The position numbers were made by a program, and so were the translations under genes. Shown piece after piece: positions 9,108 to 17,287 of a DNA stretch of 59,726 bases (its first letter is position 1; each line of letters opens with the position of its first letter). The notes below the pieces were generated by a model. It was not told where the DNA came from, made no database searches, and saw only the letters and a program-made list of their open reading frames with translations. Source of the stretch: Gammaproteobacteria bacterium HGW-Gammaproteobacteria-11 (lineage in GTDB: Bacteria; Pseudomonadota; Gammaproteobacteria; Pseudomonadales; Pseudomonadaceae); assembly GCA_002840055.1 (NCBI GenBank), contig PGZJ01000011.1:1-59726 (forward strand). Reading direction: 5' to 3'.

Positions 9108-10009
9108 ACAAGATGCTCTCTCGTGTAATGCCAAGCGGCCGCTTCTGGGTTATCAGCGTCCCGTACCTGTGGCTGTTCCTGTTCTTTCTGCTGCCCTTCG
9201 CCATCGTACTGAAGATCAGCCTGTCGGAAGCCGCGATTGCCATCCCGCCCTACAAACCCCTGTTTGACTATGTCGGTCAACAGCTGAACATTGCGCTGAA
9301 TTTTGGCAATTACCTGTTCCTGACTCAGGACGGCCTGTACTTTGCCGCCTACATGGGCTCCATCAAGGTAGCGCTGATCTCTACCCTGATCTGCCTGTTT
9401 GTCGGCTACCCCATGGCCCTCGCCATTGCTCGCGCGCCACGGGACAAGCAACTGATCTATCTGTTGCTGGTGATGATGCCGACCTGGACAGCCATTCTGA
9501 TCCGCGTGTATGCCTGGATGGGCATCCTCAGCACCAATGGCCTGCTCAACAACCTGTTGATGTCACTGGGCTTGATCAGCTCACCGCTGCAGATTCTGAA
9601 TACCAACATCGCCGTGTATATCGGTGTGGTCTATGCCTACCTGCCGTTCATGGTGCTGCCGCTGTATGCCAATCTGGTCAAGCACGATCACACGCTGCTC
9701 GAAGCGGCCATGGATCTGGGTGCTGGCAAACTCAAAGCCTTCTGGACTGTAACCATCCCGCTGTCCAAGACCGGCATCATTGCCGGCTCGATGCTGGTGT
9801 TCATCCCGGTGGTCGGTGAGTTCGTGATTCCCGAGCTGCTCGGCGGGCCGGAAACCCTGATGATCGGTAAAGTCCTGTGGCAGGAGTTCTTCAACAACCG
9901 TGACTGGCCGGTAGCCTCGGCGCTGGCGATTGTCATGCTGCTGATCCTGTTGATTCCGATCACCCTGTTCCACTACAACCAGTCCAGGGAAATGGAGAAG
10001 AACGCATGA
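9104..10009 (+). CDS. spuG: Polyamine ABC transporter permease 1
   Basis: 301 aa inner-membrane permease of the PotB/PotH class with six predicted transmembrane segments; the first is rich in Leu and Phe (YLWLFLFFLLPFAIVL). The EAA loop that docks on the ATPase is EAAMDLGAGKLKAFWTVTIP. It overlaps spuF by four bases at its start and spuH by four bases at its end, as expected for a stoichiometric permease pair. Confidence 0.92.
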   Translation: MNKMLSRVMPSGRFWVISVPYLWLFLFFLLPFAIVLKISLSEAAIAIPPYKPLFDYVGQQLNIALNFGNYLFLTQDGLYFAAYMGSIKVALISTLICLFVGYPMALAIARAPRDKQLIYLLLVMMPTWTAILIRVYAWMGILSTNGLLNNLLMSLGLISSPLQILNTNIAVYIGVVYAYLPFMVLPLYANLVKHDHTLLEAAMDLGAGKLKAFWTVTIPLSKTGIIAGSMLVFIPVVGEFVIPELLGGPETLMIGKVLWQEFFNNRDWPVASALAIVMLLILLIPITLFHYNQSREMEKNA

Positions 10010-10932
10010 ACAGCCTTCCAATTTTCTCTATCCTCACGCGTTGGACAAAGCTGGCTTTCATCTTCATTAGCCGCCTGAACTTTTCCTCCATCATGCTCTG
10101 GCTCGGCCTGGCGTTCATCTATATCCCGATGATCATTCTGGTCATTTACTCCTTCAATGCCTCGCGCCTGGTCACGGTCTGGGGTGGCTGGTCAGTGCAC
10201 TGGTATGTCGGCCTGCTGGACAATACGCAGTTGATGAATGCGGTCAAGCGCAGCCTGCAGATTGCCTTTTATACCGCCACCGCGGCGGTCGCACTCGGCA
10301 CTTTGGCAGCCTTCGTCATGACCCGCATCAAGCGCTTCCGCGGCCGCACGCTGTTTTCCGGTCTGGTCACCGCGCCATTGGTCATGCCGGAAGTCATCAC
10401 CGGTCTATCTCTGCTGCTGTTGTTCGTCGCCATGGCCCAGGCCGTCGGCTGGCCAGCCGAACGCGGCATGATGACCATCTGGATTGCCCACACCACCTTC
10501 TGTACAGCCTATGTGGCTATTGTCGTCAGCGGCCGCCTTGGTGAACTCGATCAATCGGTGGAGGAGGCGGCCATGGATCTTGGCGCGCCACCGTGGAAGA
10601 CGTTTCTGCTGATTACCGTGCCGATGATTGCGCCTTCCATTGCCGCTGGTTGGCTGCTTTCCTTCACCCTGTCACTGGATGACCTGGTATTGGCCAGCTT
10701 TGTCTCCGGACCGGGGGCGACGACGCTGCCCATGGAGGTGTTCTCTTCTGTGCGCCTGGGTGTCAAACCCGAGATCAATGCCATCGCCAGCGTCATTCTG
10801 CTGGCCGTCTCACTCTTTACTCTGTTGGCATGGCTGCTGGTTCGCAGCGCCGACAAACGCAGTCGCCAACCACCGCCTGACGATGACAGTCACCTGACCT
10901 GGCAAGCGGTGATTGATAGTCGCAAGCACTGA
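10006..10932 (+). CDS. spuH: Polyamine ABC transporter permease 2
   Basis: 308 aa, PotC/PotI-type permease partner of SpuG. The first membrane span is FIYIPMIILVIYSFNAS and the EAA motif is EAAMDLGAPPWKTFLLITVP. The C-terminal 30 residues are hydrophilic and cytoplasmic. It is the last gene of the spu operon; a strong hairpin follows the stop by 3 bp. An in-frame start further inside cannot be excluded, but the coupled ATGA start is the natural choice. Confidence 0.9.
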   Translation: MNSLPIFSILTRWTKLAFIFISRLNFSSIMLWLGLAFIYIPMIILVIYSFNASRLVTVWGGWSVHWYVGLLDNTQLMNAVKRSLQIAFYTATAAVALGTLAAFVMTRIKRFRGRTLFSGLVTAPLVMPEVITGLSLLLLFVAMAQAVGWPAERGMMTIWIAHTTFCTAYVAIVVSGRLGELDQSVEEAAMDLGAPPWKTFLLITVPMIAPSIAAGWLLSFTLSLDDLVLASFVSGPGATTLPMEVFSSVRLGVKPEINAIASVILLAVSLFTLLAWLLVRSADKRSRQPPPDDDSHLTWQAVIDSRKH

Positions 10933-10935
10933 GAT

Positions 10936-10967
10936 CAACAGGGGAGCGCATCACCGCTCCCCTGTTG
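10936..10967 (+). terminator. Hairpin at the end of the spu operon
   Basis: A perfect 13-bp stem CAACAGGGGAGCG/CGCTCCCCTGTTG closes a 6-nt loop directly behind spuH. There is no clear U-tract, but it is the strongest hairpin of the operon and lies where it should end. Confidence 0.7.
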
Positions 10968-11061
10968 CAACATCACCGCCACTTCCACCACAAAGCCAAC
11001 AGCCTGGCCAATCCGTCATTTCAAAGCACTTGGCAGCGGCCGAAATAAGGCGTAACCTGAA

Positions 11062-11085
11062 AAAAGAATGAACATTCATTCTTTT
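11062..11085. promoter_or_regulatory. TetR-type operator, distal copy
   Basis: A 24-bp inverted repeat, AAAAGAATGA-ACAT-TCATTCTTTT, in the region upstream of the TetR gene. The core GAATGA-N4-TCATTC recurs at 11198-11213. The repetition of the same core next to a TetR gene suggests autoregulation. Confidence 0.6.
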
Positions 11086-11197
11086 ATGCGTTCTGAACGG
11101 CACCATGATAAGAGCAACCGCCCTGTCCAGGCATCCCGTTTCAGCACGCGTCCGCAACACATGGCTGTACAGCAGAGCAAGAGTGGCTAGAATAGGC

Positions 11198-11213
11198 GAA
11201 TGAACACTCATTC
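11198..11213. promoter_or_regulatory. TetR-type operator overlapping the tetR start codon
   Basis: GAATGA-ACAC-TCATTC; the ATG of the TetR gene (11200-11202) lies inside the left half-site. The centre is 132 bp from that of the upstream copy, so the two could act together, for example by looping or cooperative repression. This is inference from sequence. Confidence 0.6.
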
Positions 11214-11805
11214 AATCACTGCAAAAAAGGACCGCCCACGCATCAAGGACAAGCGCAGCGCCATACTGGCCGCTGCACTCAAAGTCTTTGCCGAGGGCGG
11301 TGTCAATGGCGTTCCCATGCCGGTTCTGGCCAATCAGGCTGGTGTTGGTACCGGGACCATCTATCGGTATTTCGAAAGCAAGGAGGTGCTGGTCAACGAA
11401 CTGTTCCGTGAGGAAAAGCTCGCCCTGAACCAGCGCCTGTATGCTGGTCTGGACACCAGTCAGTCGCCCCGTGAACTGTTTAACCAGGTATGGGGGCGCA
11501 TGGTCTGCTTTGTCCGCGAATGCCCTGACGCCTACCGTTTCATGGAGCTTCAGGACCACCGGCCCTACCTCGATGAAGACAGCAGGACCCTTGAGCGAAA
11601 GCTGCTTTCACCGATTCTGGCGCAATACCGACACTTGCAGAGAAAAGCTGTTTTCCGCAGCGACTTGCGTCCCGAAATTCTCATGACACTGGTCTGGGGA
11701 AGCTTTGTCAGCCTTATCAAGGCTGAACGCAATGGCTTCCTCGAACTGAGCCAGACTGACATTGAAGAGGCTCGGGATGCCTGCTGGAGCCTGTGTACCG
11801 GCTAA
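11200..11805 (+). CDS. TetR/AcrR-family transcriptional repressor
   Basis: 201 aa. The N-terminal TetR helix-turn-helix is at about residues 18-64, with AILAAALKVFAEGGVNGVPM and the recognition helix in VGTGTIYRYFESKEVLVNEL. The ligand-binding C-terminal half is variable, with FMELQDHRPYLDEDSR. A palindrome of the TetR-operator type overlaps its start codon and another lies about 130 bp upstream, so it probably represses itself and perhaps the downstream GXWXG-domain gene 42 bp away. No obvious ribosome-binding site is visible before the ATG. The ligand is unknown. Confidence 0.85.
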   Translation: MNTHSITAKKDRPRIKDKRSAILAAALKVFAEGGVNGVPMPVLANQAGVGTGTIYRYFESKEVLVNELFREEKLALNQRLYAGLDTSQSPRELFNQVWGRMVCFVRECPDAYRFMELQDHRPYLDEDSRTLERKLLSPILAQYRHLQRKAVFRSDLRPEILMTLVWGSFVSLIKAERNGFLELSQTDIEEARDACWSLCTG

Positions 11806-11847
11806 GACCCCTACACAAACCTAAATCCAACAGTGGAAATGTCGCCT

Positions 11848-12348
11848 ATGAAAACCCCAATCAAAACCCTGACTGCTCTGGGCCTGAGTGCCGTACTGAG
11901 TGCTGGCGTCAGCGCTGGCGAGGTAGAAGAGCGCTGGCTGGCCATGATCGCCAGCGGTGAAGCCTATCCGCCAGAAACCCTGCTGCCCCTGTTTGAACAG
12001 CTGGAACCGGTCAGCACCGAGTTCATGCTCGGTACCTGGAAAGGGGGCAAGTTTGACGGTGGGCTCGAGCCGGATCCAATCAACTGGTACGGCAAGCGCT
12101 TCAACTCCCTGACCGATGTTGAACCTCTGCTTGTGCTGGATGACAACGGTCAGGTGCAAACCTTCGACAAGCTGGGTGGCGCGCAAATGCGTGAAATCAG
12201 TTGGGCCGGTGTCCCCTCGGCCGCACTGGTCTATGACAGCCAACCGATCATGGATTATTTCCGCAAGGTCAATGACAACCTGGTCATCGGCCTGGGTGAC
12301 ATCAAGGGCAAGCCCACCGATTTCTTCTTTTACCTGAGCCGTGAATAA
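11848..12348 (+). CDS. Exported DUF4334/GXWXG-domain protein
   Basis: 166 aa from the ATG at 11848, chosen because GGAAA lies about 8 bases upstream; in-frame GTG 11833 and ATG 11839 are alternatives. Residues 1 to about 24 look like a signal peptide (LTALGLSAVLSAGVSAG). The GXWXG motif is seen in MLGTWKGGKF, followed by a DUF4334-like half with NWYGKRF and a C-terminal FFFYLSRE. Most GXWXG proteins I know are cytosolic; an exported form is less usual. No enzymatic role is established. It lies just behind the TetR gene and may be its target. Confidence 0.7.
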   Translation: MKTPIKTLTALGLSAVLSAGVSAGEVEERWLAMIASGEAYPPETLLPLFEQLEPVSTEFMLGTWKGGKFDGGLEPDPINWYGKRFNSLTDVEPLLVLDDNGQVQTFDKLGGAQMREISWAGVPSAALVYDSQPIMDYFRKVNDNLVIGLGDIKGKPTDFFFYLSRE

Positions 12349-12379
12349 CCGCAAAAATCAGGTAGGATAGGGCCTCAAC

Positions 12380-12419
12380 CTCGCCAGCGGCACACCGGCT
12401 GCTGGCGAGTTTCGTTTTG
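12380..12419 (+). terminator. Rho-independent terminator after the GXWXG gene
   Basis: The stem CTCGCCAGC/GCTGGCGAG (12380-12409, 12-nt loop) is followed directly by TTTCGTTTT. It separates the TetR/GXWXG unit from the aminotransferase gene. Confidence 0.75.
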
Positions 12420-12436
12420 CTGAAGGAGATCAGCCC

Positions 12437-13561
12437 GTGTCCAGCCTGCATCCCGCCATCGACCCGGATGGCCTGCTCGAATACTCGGTGGTGTTTACCG
12501 ACCGCTCCCTGAACCACATGTCCGGCACCTTTCAACAGGTCATGCGCGATATTTCCTGCACCCTGAAGGATGTCTATCAGGCTTCTGCCGTAGCCGTTGT
12601 GCCGGGCGGCGGCACCTATGGTATGGAAGCAGTGGCCAGACAATTTGCTCAGGATCAGCAGGTGCTGGTCATCCGCAACGGCTGGTTCAGTTATCGCTGG
12701 ACACAGATATTCGAGATGGGCCGCCTGCCCAGTGCAGAAACCGTACTCAAGGCACGCCAGACCGGCAGCTCCGAGCAATCGCCGTTCACCCCACCGCCCA
12801 TTGATGAGGTGGTCGCCGAGATTCGCCGCAGCAAGCCGACTCTGGTGTTTGCGCCCCACGTGGAAACCTCCGCTGGCATCATTCTGCCGGACCACTATCT
12901 GCGCGCCGTAGCCGACGCCGTACACGAGGTAGGTGGCCTCTTTGTGCTGGACTGTATTGCCTCGGGCACCGTCTGGGTCGACATGCAGGCCTGTGGCATC
13001 GACCTGCTGATCAGCGCCCCGCAGAAGGGCTGGAGTGCCTCACCCTGCAGCGCGCTGGTGATGTTCAGCGACCAGGCGCTGGAACGCCTGGCGCAGACCA
13101 GCAGCAACAGCTTTGCCTGTGATTTGAAGAAATGGCTGCAGATCATGCAGGCCTACGAGAATGGTGGCCATGCCTACCATGCAACCATGCCCACGGATGC
13201 ACTGATGCAGTTCCGTGACACCATGCTGGAAACCCGTGACTACGGCTTCGACAAGGTCAAGCAGGAGCAACTGGCGCTGGGCAGCGCGGTACGGAGTCTG
13301 CTCAAGGAGAAGGGCTTTGCCAGCGTCGCCGCTGAGGGTTTCGAGGCCCCTGGCGTCGTCGTCAGCTACACCACGGACGACAGCATTCAGAATGGCAAGG
13401 CCTTCGGCGCCTTGGGCCTGCAAACGGCCGCTGGCGTCCCGCTGATGTGTGATGAACCTGCCAGCTTCAAGACCTTCCGCATCGGCCTGTTCGGCCTCGA
13501 CAAGCTGCACAATATCGAGCGGACGGTGGGCAATCTGCGCAAGGCGTTGGAGGCGCTATAA
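12437..13561 (+). CDS. Class V aminotransferase (serine/alanine-glyoxylate type)
   Basis: 374 aa with a GTG start backed by a near-perfect GAAGGAGATC eight bases upstream. Fold-type I PLP enzyme: PGGGTYGMEA cofactor loop, VFAPHVETSAG, the PLP-ring aspartate Asp172 in FVLDCIASG (not the more common DAVSS) and the Schiff-base lysine Lys197 in ISAPQKGWSASP. It groups by motif with alanine/serine-glyoxylate and related aminotransferases. It stands alone between a terminator and a repeat region, so its physiological amine is not indicated. Confidence 0.8.
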   Translation: MSSLHPAIDPDGLLEYSVVFTDRSLNHMSGTFQQVMRDISCTLKDVYQASAVAVVPGGGTYGMEAVARQFAQDQQVLVIRNGWFSYRWTQIFEMGRLPSAETVLKARQTGSSEQSPFTPPPIDEVVAEIRRSKPTLVFAPHVETSAGIILPDHYLRAVADAVHEVGGLFVLDCIASGTVWVDMQACGIDLLISAPQKGWSASPCSALVMFSDQALERLAQTSSNSFACDLKKWLQIMQAYENGGHAYHATMPTDALMQFRDTMLETRDYGFDKVKQEQLALGSAVRSLLKEKGFASVAAEGFEAPGVVVSYTTDDSIQNGKAFGALGLQTAAGVPLMCDEPASFKTFRIGLFGLDKLHNIERTVGNLRKALEAL

Positions 13562-13700
13562 GGCTGGAAGCTGGAAGCTGGAAGCTGGAAGCTGGAAAAG
13601 TGTCTCCCATCAGGCAACCCTGTCAACCAATGGGTCACATTTTCAACGGCAATGCCAGGCAACTCGGTTCACTTCAAGCTTCCAGCTTCAAGCTCAGCTT
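13562..13700. repeat. Heptameric repeats in inverted orientation, locus 1
   Basis: Five near-identical copies of CTGGAAG (13562-13600) start immediately behind the aminotransferase stop. A complementary block built on GCTTNNN heptads (13671-13700) lies 70 bp further and runs over the end of the convergent gene. The two blocks could pair as a long imperfect hairpin. The same heptad style recurs at 33471-33570 and 40973-41017. Confidence 0.75.
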
Positions 13701-14416
13701 TTGCTGCTCGCCTGCACCGCCACTATCTCCTCCATCTTCAACCCGGTCAGACCATGGATGGTGCGCCAGAGGTAGAAGAGGATCAGCATCATCATGATCA
13801 TCGAGGGGATGGCAATCATCGGGTAGCTGACCAGGGTCATACGGCCCAGCTCTTCGTTGAAGGCCTGGGTACCGGCAGGACTGACCACAATCCATTTGGC
13901 CAGGATAAAGTTCATGACCGACGAAAAGAAAAAGGTACCGGCCAGAAAGTAGGTAGCCTTGAGCAGCCGCAGGTCAAATATGTCCAGCAACCCGCGCTCG
14001 GCCAACCGCTCATGGATCAGGTCGACATTCAGCACTTTCTTGTTGTAAAGCAGGGTGCGAATCAACGGATAGCGGGTCCGTGTCGAGATCAATACGGCCA
14101 AACCAATGACACCCGGTACGGCCGCCTCCTTGACCGCCAGCCACTGCGGGTCAAGCTTCAGCAAACCTATGCCGCCGGTCAGGAACACGCTGACCACGCC
14201 CAGTAAGGCAATGAAATTGAATTTGCGATAACGACCCAGCTCGAACAGACCCCAGCCCAGTGGAAAGGCCAGTGCCACCACCAGCGCCAGGCTGGCACCC
14301 AGATGCTGTTCGCCACTGAACTTCATCAGAATGACGGACGGGATCAGAATACTGACCAGCATATCCACCATAGGGCGAGGTTTGTGTTGCGGGTACGGGG
14401 AAGCGGCGTCAGTCAT
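13694..14416 (-). CDS. VC0807-family integral membrane protein
   Basis: 240 aa with six or so hydrophobic segments (for example MVDMLVSILIPSVILMKF and ASLALVVALAFPLGWGLFEL) and a conserved cytoplasmic-looking region VLNVDLIHERLAERGLLDIF. It matches my memory of the VC0807 family, widespread in Pseudomonas and Vibrio and of unknown function. Its C-terminal codons overlap the heptameric repeat block at 13671-13700. It is co-directional with the antiporter gene, 93 bp downstream of that gene's stop, so the two may be one unit. Confidence 0.7.
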   Translation of the reverse strand: MTDAASPYPQHKPRPMVDMLVSILIPSVILMKFSGEQHLGASLALVVALAFPLGWGLFELGRYRKFNFIALLGVVSVFLTGGIGLLKLDPQWLAVKEAAVPGVIGLAVLISTRTRYPLIRTLLYNKKVLNVDLIHERLAERGLLDIFDLRLLKATYFLAGTFFFSSVMNFILAKWIVVSPAGTQAFNEELGRMTLVSYPMIAIPSMIMMMLILFYLWRTIHGLTGLKMEEIVAVQASSKS

Positions 14417-14509
14417 GGTCAGGTGTATTGCTCTTGAAGTAAGTCGTCATGATACACGTCGAGGGCCCTACCGCTCCAATCAGAACGGCAGGACGTCCTC
14501 GTTGAGTAC

Positions 14510-15484
14510 TCATGCCGACATGATTGTCCAGGCCAGATAACTGGTGTAACTGACGTAAACGCCGAGCAAAGCCCCGCCCTCAAGCCTGTTGATCCGACCC
14601 TGATGCTTGCCGTAGCTCAAGCCCATCAACAACATGGCAAGCGTCAGCACGAACATAAGTGCCCAATCACGGTACAGCACCACGCTGTCAACGGACAACG
14701 GCATGATGCCTGCGGCTATACCGACCACCGCTAGGGTATTGAACAACCCGGAGCCGATCACGTTACCCAGGGCCAGGTCATGCTCATTCTTGCGTATAGC
14801 CGCCAGTGCAGAGGCCAGCTCCGGGAGCGAGGTCCCCACCGCCACCACGGTCAAGCCAATGACCAGATCACTGACCCCCAGGCTCTGGGCAATATACACA
14901 GCCCCCCAGACCAGAACCCGCGAACTGACCACCAGCAGAATCAGCCCGAGAACCAACCAGAACAGCGCCTTGCCCAGCGGCATGGCCTTTTCCTTGAGCT
15001 CAGCGGCCAGATTGTCACCCAGCGCATCGCCACGCCCGCGCATACCCTCGACAATAGACCAGCCCATCAACAGGAAGAAAGCGCCCAACAGAACCCAGGC
15101 GTCGTTCCGGCTGAGTTCACCATCAATCAGCTGGTAACCTGCCAACAGGGTAACAACCAGGAGAATCGGTAATTCCTTGCGCACCACCTGCGAATGCACG
15201 TTGATCGGACTGATGATCGCCACCAGACCGATAATCAGGGCGATATTGGTGATGTTGGAGCCGTAGGCATTACCCAGGGCAAGACCCGGATTGCCCTGGG
15301 ACGCAGCCAGGGCGGATACCACCATTTCCGGCGCCGAGGTACCAAAGCCGATGATCAGCATGCCAATCAGCAGGGGCGGCATACCGGCGTGGGTCGCCGT
15401 GGCCGATGCGCCGTCAACAAACTTGTCGGCACTCCAGACCAATAAAATCAATCCACCAATCACCGCAGCCAACGCCAGTAGCAT
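14510..15484 (-). CDS. Calcium/sodium antiporter (YrbG/CaCA family)
   Basis: 324 aa, ten-segment cation/Ca2+ exchanger with the two inverted alpha-repeats typical of the family: GFGTSAPEMVVSA (about 46-58) and VAVGTSLPELASALAA (about 212-227), each followed by a GN..GSN/GSG segment (ALGNAYGSNITN, ALGNVIGSGLFN). The acidic residues in these repeats bind Ca2+. It should extrude Ca2+ against Na+ or H+ across the inner membrane. It is transcribed away from the chemoreceptor gene. Confidence 0.88.
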   Translation of the reverse strand: MLLALAAVIGGLILLVWSADKFVDGASATATHAGMPPLLIGMLIIGFGTSAPEMVVSALAASQGNPGLALGNAYGSNITNIALIIGLVAIISPINVHSQVVRKELPILLVVTLLAGYQLIDGELSRNDAWVLLGAFFLLMGWSIVEGMRGRGDALGDNLAAELKEKAMPLGKALFWLVLGLILLVVSSRVLVWGAVYIAQSLGVSDLVIGLTVVAVGTSLPELASALAAIRKNEHDLALGNVIGSGLFNTLAVVGIAAGIMPLSVDSVVLYRDWALMFVLTLAMLLMGLSYGKHQGRINRLEGGALLGVYVSYTSYLAWTIMSA

Positions 15485-15613
15485 TTTGTCCGTTCCTTTG
15501 TTCAGGGATGTCTATTATGAAGCATGGAGCCAGAATACAACCACAGCTATCAAGTAAATGCGCGGGTTGCCGACACTCTAAAGCTATCTCATTTTATTCG
15601 CCAGGAGCTCACC

Positions 15614-17233
15614 ATGCTCAGTTCGTCCCTGCGTGCCCAAACCCTGACCTTGCTCGGCGCCAGCCTGGCGTTGATGTTACTGATCTCGCTGTTAAGCCTG
15701 CTGTCCCTCAGTGGTGGTCTGCGCACCTACCAGGCGCTACTGGACGGCCCGTTAGCTTCGTCCATGCTGATCAACGAAACCAATGTTGCCTTCAAGAGCC
15801 AGGTACAGGAATGGAAAAATGTGCTGCTGCGTGGCGGTAGTACTGAGGAGCGTGATCGCTACTGGAAACAATTCCAGGAGCAGGAACAGCAAGTACAGGC
15901 GTTGCTCAGCCGCGCCGTCGCCGTGACCAATGACAGCACTATGCGTCAGCGCATTACCGCGCTGCAAGACGAGCACCGCCGCCTCGGTGAGGGCTACCGT
16001 CAGGGCCTGCAAAGCTTTATCGCGGCGGGCTCGGATCCCGCTGCGGGTGATCGTGGCGTACGCGGCATCGACAGAGCCACCAGCGACCAGTTGCAGGCCC
16101 TGGTGGTCGATCTGGCCGGCCAGGCGGAGCAACAGGCCGAGCTGGTTAGCCGCGAGGCAAAGCGCGCATTCTGGATTGGCCTGGGCATCCTGATTGGCGC
16201 CGCCATATTCGTTGGCCTGATCAGTTCATGGCTGGTCAACCGTCGTCTGGTCAACCCTATTACCCACTTGATCCGCCAGATTGAACAGCTCAGTCAGGGC
16301 CGGATTGGCCAACCCTTTGTCAGCCAGCGGCGCGACGAGCTCGGTACCCTGGCCAGTGCCGCCAATCAGTTGCGCGGCTTTCTTGCCGATACCTTCAGTC
16401 GCCTGCAACACAGTACTGAAGAGCTTGACCGCGCCAGTGGTGAACTGAACACCATCGCCACACGCATGGCGGCGGGCAGTCGCGATCAGTTCAACCGCAC
16501 CGATCAGGTCGCAACCGCCATGCAGGAAATGTCAGCCACAGCGGGAGAAGTTGCCAGACATGCAGCCGAGGCAGCCCAGGCAGCCAACCAGGCTGATGAG
16601 AACGCGCAACAGGGTGAGCTGGTCATGCAGAGCACCATCAGCGCCATGCAGCGCATGCTGGTCGAAATCGAGCGCACCACCGATGTCATTCAGCGTCTGG
16701 AGGGCGACAGCCACCGGATTGGCAAGGTCCTGGAGGTGATTCAAAGCATCGCCGAGCAAACCAACCTGCTGGCCCTGAATGCCGCCATTGAGGCCGCGCG
16801 GGCGGGCGAGGCGGGCCGCGGGTTTGCCGTCGTCGCAGACGAGGTGCGTACCCTGGCGAAACGAACCAGTGATTCAACCGCAGAAATCCAGCAAATCATT
16901 CACAGTGTGCAGCAGGGTTCCATTGAGGCAGTTAAAGCCATCGAAAGCGGCCAGGTCAGCAGTACCGAAGGCATGCAGCAGGTCAACCTGGCTGGCGAAC
17001 GGCTTCGCCAGATCACCCTCGCGGTAGAATCAATCCGCGACATGAACCAGCAGATCGCCACGGCCGCCGAGGAGCAGACCAGCGTGGCCGAAGATATCAC
17101 CCGCAATATCACCGAGATCACCCAGATTGCTGCGGCCAACCAGGCGGATGTGGACCGCACTTCCCAGGCCAGTACGACCTTGCATGGCCTGTCTGGCGAA
17201 CTCAGTCAGTTGACGACCCGACTCTCTGCCTGA
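15614..17233 (+). CDS. Methyl-accepting chemotaxis protein
   Basis: 539 aa from the ATG at 15614, which follows AGGAG; the upstream in-frame extension has no ribosome-binding site. Order: TM1 ([20 protein letters not shown]), a periplasmic four-helix bundle of about 155 residues, TM2 ([20 protein letters not shown]), HAMP with LINPITHLI-like [13 protein letters not shown], then the signalling domain with the hairpin tip [20 protein letters not shown]. The ligand is unknown. No tetrapeptide or pentapeptide CheR tether is seen at the C-terminus. Confidence 0.92.
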   Translation: MLSSSLRAQTLTLLGASLALMLLISLLSLLSLSGGLRTYQALLDGPLASSMLINETNVAFKSQVQEWKNVLLRGGSTEERDRYWKQFQEQEQQVQALLSRAVAVTNDSTMRQRITALQDEHRRLGEGYRQGLQSFIAAGSDPAAGDRGVRGIDRATSDQLQALVVDLAGQAEQQAELVSREAKRAFWIGLGILIGAAIFVGLISSWLVNRRLVNPITHLIRQIEQLSQGRIGQPFVSQRRDELGTLASAANQLRGFLADTFSRLQHSTEELDRASGELNTIATRMAAGSRDQFNRTDQVATAMQEMSATAGEVARHAAEAAQAANQADENAQQGELVMQSTISAMQRMLVEIERTTDVIQRLEGDSHRIGKVLEVIQSIAEQTNLLALNAAIEAARAGEAGRGFAVVADEVRTLAKRTSDSTAEIQQIIHSVQQGSIEAVKAIESGQVSSTEGMQQVNLAGERLRQITLAVESIRDMNQQIATAAEEQTSVAEDITRNITEITQIAAANQADVDRTSQASTTLHGLSGELSQLTTRLSA

Positions 17234-17240
17234 CGACCAT

Positions 17241-17266
17241 GCCCCTGCTGGCATCTCAGCAGGGGC
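17241..17266. terminator. Bidirectional hairpin between convergent genes
   Basis: A perfect 10-bp stem GCCCCTGCTG/CAGCAGGGGC with a 6-nt loop lies in the 54-bp gap between the chemoreceptor stop and the acyl-CoA ligase stop. It can serve both strands; no U-tract on either side. Confidence 0.65.
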
Positions 17267-17287
17267 GCCGCCACATGGTGCCAGCAC

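Noticed and set aside
12302..12925. 207-aa minus-strand frame across the terminator and the aminotransferase start
   Set aside because: It spans an intrinsic terminator and is antisense to a PLP enzyme with a strong ribosome-binding site; no domain recognised.
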